From DATGLE01 sp035294325 (GTDB lineage Bacteria > Chloroflexota > Ktedonobacteria > Ktedonobacterales > Ktedonobacteraceae): 14,327 nucleotides of DNA. The notes beneath the pieces were generated by a model that did no database searches, was not told the DNA's origin, and saw only the letters and a program-made list of their open reading frames with translations. A program made the position numbers and the translations under genes. The DNA lies in assembly GCA_035294325.1 (NCBI GenBank), contig DATGLE010000130.1, positions 1-14,327 on the forward strand. The letters run 5' to 3'. Shown here piece after piece: positions 12,390 to 14,327 of the stretch; positions within the stretch are counted from its first letter, which is position 1; the number at the start of each line of letters is the position of its first letter.

Positions 12390-13019
12390 TCAGCCTGCAA
12401 TAACGGCGATCAGCAGCGCAGCGAATCCGCCCATGCGTATCAGATCCCCCACATTATCCAGCAGTTCCGGCTGGGGAGAGAAATACTTCTGCACGATTAT
12501 CAGGTAGCCGAAGCTCAGAAACAGGAAGGCCAGGCTCATTAGCAAACTGAAACGCGTCTGCTTGCTCGCGAAGGTCAGAGCATAGTATAAAAGGATGCAA
12601 AAGCAGAGTATACAGCGTGAACCGCTGAATACCACCCGGAGCGGGTCGATGGTAATGTCGGGTATCACAGGAGAGAGTAGCAGCAAACAGATAGCAGCAA
12701 CCGAGAATACGATGTGCCAGCGCATCAAGCTTTGCTGATACTCCTCCTGGCTTCTGACCAGGCTCAAGAAGATAAAGAGGTAACTGATGGCCTGACCGAT
12801 GTAGAGGAACCAATCGGTGTGCAGGGTGACGCGCGCAGCAAGCATCATGGATGTAAAATCGCCCGCGCCCGTCAATCCGATGACGCCCATTGCCAGTCCC
12901 AGGATAAAGAGGCGAGGGCTGCGCACACGAACATAGAGATAGAGCGCTCTTGCAGCAATAACAAATGTGACCGAAAATATGATTACAGCAATGATATAGG
13001 GAATAGTGCTTGAAATCAT
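12390..13019 (-). CDS. Seven-helix membrane protein, possible stand-alone sensor domain
   Basis: This 209-residue protein is made almost only of membrane segments: about 8-28, 37-55, 70-88, 102-120, 128-150, 156-176 and 193-208. Short loops connect them and there is no attached catalytic domain. That build resembles the N-terminal 7TM sensory regions of histidine kinases and diguanylate cyclases, here as a separate polypeptide. This likeness is architectural only; I do not recognise a family motif. The ATG at 13019 follows GAGGAGGT at five bases; a TTG six bases upstream lies within the binding-site region and is rejected. It follows the GAF/winged-helix-like gene by 64 bases on the same strand, so the two are likely co-transcribed and may work together in signalling. 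Confidence 0.7.
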   Translation of the reverse strand: MISSTIPYIIAVIIFSVTFVIAARALYLYVRVRSPRLFILGLAMGVIGLTGAGDFTSMMLAARVTLHTDWFLYIGQAISYLFIFLSLVRSQEEYQQSLMRWHIVFSVAAICLLLLSPVIPDITIDPLRVVFSGSRCILCFCILLYYALTFASKQTRFSLLMSLAFLFLSFGYLIIVQKYFSPQPELLDNVGDLIRMGGFAALLIAVIAG

Positions 13020-13083
13020 ATGCAACCTCCTCTATGCACTGGATAGGGATAAAATACTGGAAAAGCAGTGGCGGCCCGTATGG

Positions 13084-14019
13084 CTACGAGAAATACTGCG
13101 CCGGATCTACGCGCTGGCCGCCAGGCGCGTAAAGCTCAATGCGGCGCTCATCGAGCAATATCTTTAACGTGCGGGCGATCTCTTTCAGTTCGAGTTCGGT
13201 GACATCGCTGAGTTCACTCACATCCCTGCGACCATTGATAGCAGCATACAGGCGGCGGGCGCTTCTATCGGCGATGTCAACCGATCTGGCAAGTGGATTG
13301 CTGGATTGCATAAGTGCCGCATCCGCGTAACGGCGCGGAATGAGCGCGGTCAGAGGGAGGGAAACAGACTCCGGAACCGGGGATGGCGCTGGCACACCGC
13401 CAGAGACCTGCGAAGCACGAACGGATGTAAGCAGACCATGATCGCTCGCAACGGTCATCGCCTGTTCCAGAATCAGACCAGCAGCCGCTATGGTCTGTTG
13501 AGAAAGCGATTGCCGTAAAAAGAAGAGCATCGCCAGCACGAGCGGAGTGGGAATACTGCCAGGAGAAGCTCCATGCCGCAGGGGGGGAATGAGCAAGGCC
13601 GTATTGCTAAAGAAGTGACCGGAGCAGTAGTTGAGTCCGTAGCGCCTCAGTAGAGACGCCTGGTAAGAGGGAAAGACAGTGGCCGCTGACTGGAGATGAA
13701 AGCCGGCACGCTGCTGCGCCAGAAGACCGGCCAGTCCGGCGGCATGTTGATTTGCTACGATATGTTCTGGCAACGTTGCATCCTGACGTACTAACGTCCG
13801 TAATTGCATGGAGAAATGTCCCATGCTTGTGCCCTGCATGCTCCAGATCTCTGTCGCCTGAATACCAAAGTGCTGTACGATCCTGGAGGCAAGCCATTGC
13901 AATAGTTCGTCGATATGCTGCATCGCCCCCACGGCTTTGAATAATTCGCTCATGATCGTCAGTTGTTGTCCGCCGACATCCCTCTGTGAGAAATAATTGT
14001 AGCCGCTATAATTGCTCAT
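13084..14019 (-). CDS. GAF-like sensor with C-terminal winged-helix-like domain
   Basis: This 311-residue soluble protein is of a type I recognise only by build. Residues about 20-190 look like a divergent GAF domain: the helix MSELFKAVGAMQHIDELLQW, then strands around ATEIWSMQG and FSMQLRTLV, and a long closing helix TIAAAGLILEQAMTVAS. A proline-rich linker (209-217) follows. Residues about 255-300 (RRLYAAINGRRDVSELSD, then LELKEIARTLKILLDERRIE) form a small helical domain ending in a strand, like winged-helix or DUF4388-tail modules. It could bind a ligand and pass the signal to DNA or to a partner. The ATG at 14019 has GGGGA eight bases upstream. It is the first gene of an operon with the seven-helix protein, driven by the promoter at 14181-14209 through a long structured leader. 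Confidence 0.65.
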   Translation of the reverse strand: MSNYSGYNYFSQRDVGGQQLTIMSELFKAVGAMQHIDELLQWLASRIVQHFGIQATEIWSMQGTSMGHFSMQLRTLVRQDATLPEHIVANQHAAGLAGLLAQQRAGFHLQSAATVFPSYQASLLRRYGLNYCSGHFFSNTALLIPPLRHGASPGSIPTPLVLAMLFFLRQSLSQQTIAAAGLILEQAMTVASDHGLLTSVRASQVSGGVPAPSPVPESVSLPLTALIPRRYADAALMQSSNPLARSVDIADRSARRLYAAINGRRDVSELSDVTELELKEIARTLKILLDERRIELYAPGGQRVDPAQYFS

Positions 14020-14043
14020 GATTTATTTCCCCAACAACTTACT

Positions 14044-14167
14044 CCATGCCAGCAAGCATGGATCGATCTTATAAAGAGGCGTGATACTCTATTTCTCTTC
14101 TGGCCTGACAGGCTGATGGGGAGGGAAATGCTAGAGTATTACGACTCATAGTTTTTTAAGCTTGCTG
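14044..14167 (-). promoter_or_regulatory. Structured 5' leader with two exclusive folds
   Basis: In the transcript from the promoter at 14181-14209, the first bases (CAGCAAGC, complement of 14160-14167) can pair with GCTTGCTG (complement of 14050-14057), closing a domain. The domain also contains AATACTCT/AGAGTAT pairing (14133-14139 with 14084-14090) and a small GCCTG/CAGGC palindrome (14103-14113). Bases 14050-14057 also form the loop and one stem edge of a perfect hairpin CCATGC-CAGCAA-GCATGG (14044-14061), so the two folds exclude each other. The hairpin sits about 25 bases before the start codon. No known riboswitch class is recognised. Confidence 0.4.
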
Positions 14168-14180
14168 TGCTTATAGACTA

Positions 14181-14209
14181 ATAATTACAGATTACTGCTT
14201 GCTTGTCAA
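14181..14209 (-). promoter_or_regulatory. Sigma70-type promoter of the GAF-protein operon
   Basis: On the minus strand a perfect TTGACA (14204-14209) is followed after 17 bases by AATTAT (14181-14186). The predicted start near 14174 leaves a leader of about 155 bases. The flank 14210-14327 shows no further feature that I can support; it ends in GC-rich sequence at the window edge. Confidence 0.65.
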
Positions 14210-14327
14210 GAGAACCAGGCACAATAGATTGCGACTTTGTGAGATCTTTGTCACATAATGTTAACGATACAGGCAGAGCTTTTTGAGGCCGGGGCAATCG
14301 CGCGGCTCCTCTGTGTGCTCTCGCGCC

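Noticed and set aside
14316..14327. Start of another cruciform copy at the right edge (TGCTCTCGCGCC shared with 7099-7110)
   Set aside because: A 12-base match is expected by chance several times in a GC-rich window of this size, and the sequence stops before it can be tested.

Overview
The window looks like a chromosomal segment of a moderately GC-rich bacterium (about 60% G+C in the housekeeping genes sampled). It has short operons, frequent convergent gene pairs and many dispersed palindromic repeats. The repeat style (for example TGTCATCCTGAGCG paired with its inverse) and the 44-residue membrane protein with a DSRDG...DSPEW core are compatible with a Chloroflexota/Ktedonobacteria-type genome. 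That assignment is an inference from memory and is not proven by the sequence.

Layout, left to right. (1) 1-262: the 3' end of a DNA N4/N6-methyltransferase gene on +. (2) 457-1320: a class I SAM-dependent methyltransferase on -, with a clear promoter at 1377-1405. (3) 1454-3930: a noticeably AT-richer block that I read as a complete type II restriction-modification system. An XRE-type controller gene overlaps a candidate restriction endonuclease gene on -, and both diverge from a D12-class adenine methyltransferase gene on +. A promoter giving a leaderless controller mRNA and a perfect inverted repeat over its -35 box lie between them. (4) 3978-4256: an unrecognised small protein. (5) 4377-5570: an M20 amidohydrolase on -, divergent from (6) ada (5912-6979), a full-length Ada-type DNA repair protein preceded by an 18-bp tandem repeat. 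(7) 6980-7588: a repeat-rich stretch with a large cruciform, a 44-aa membrane protein and a fold-back element. (8) 7589-9405: an EamA-family exporter and a tandem GNAT acetyltransferase in an ATGA-overlapping pair. (9) ychF on -, divergent from an FmdB-type zinc-ribbon gene, with a 56-bp tandem array between them. (10) 11537-12046: a membrane protein of unknown role. (11) 12390-14019: a probable two-gene operon on - (GAF/winged-helix-like protein, then a seven-helix membrane protein) with a good promoter and a leader that can fold in two mutually exclusive ways.

The most interesting unit is the restriction-modification block, because its proposed nuclease is not one I can place in a named family and its regulatory region can be read at base level. 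The second theme is the repeat content. Each of the four convergent intergenic gaps holds a fold-back element, while tandem arrays sit in the divergent promoter regions. I see no tRNA, rRNA, CRISPR array, integrase or transposase gene in the window.
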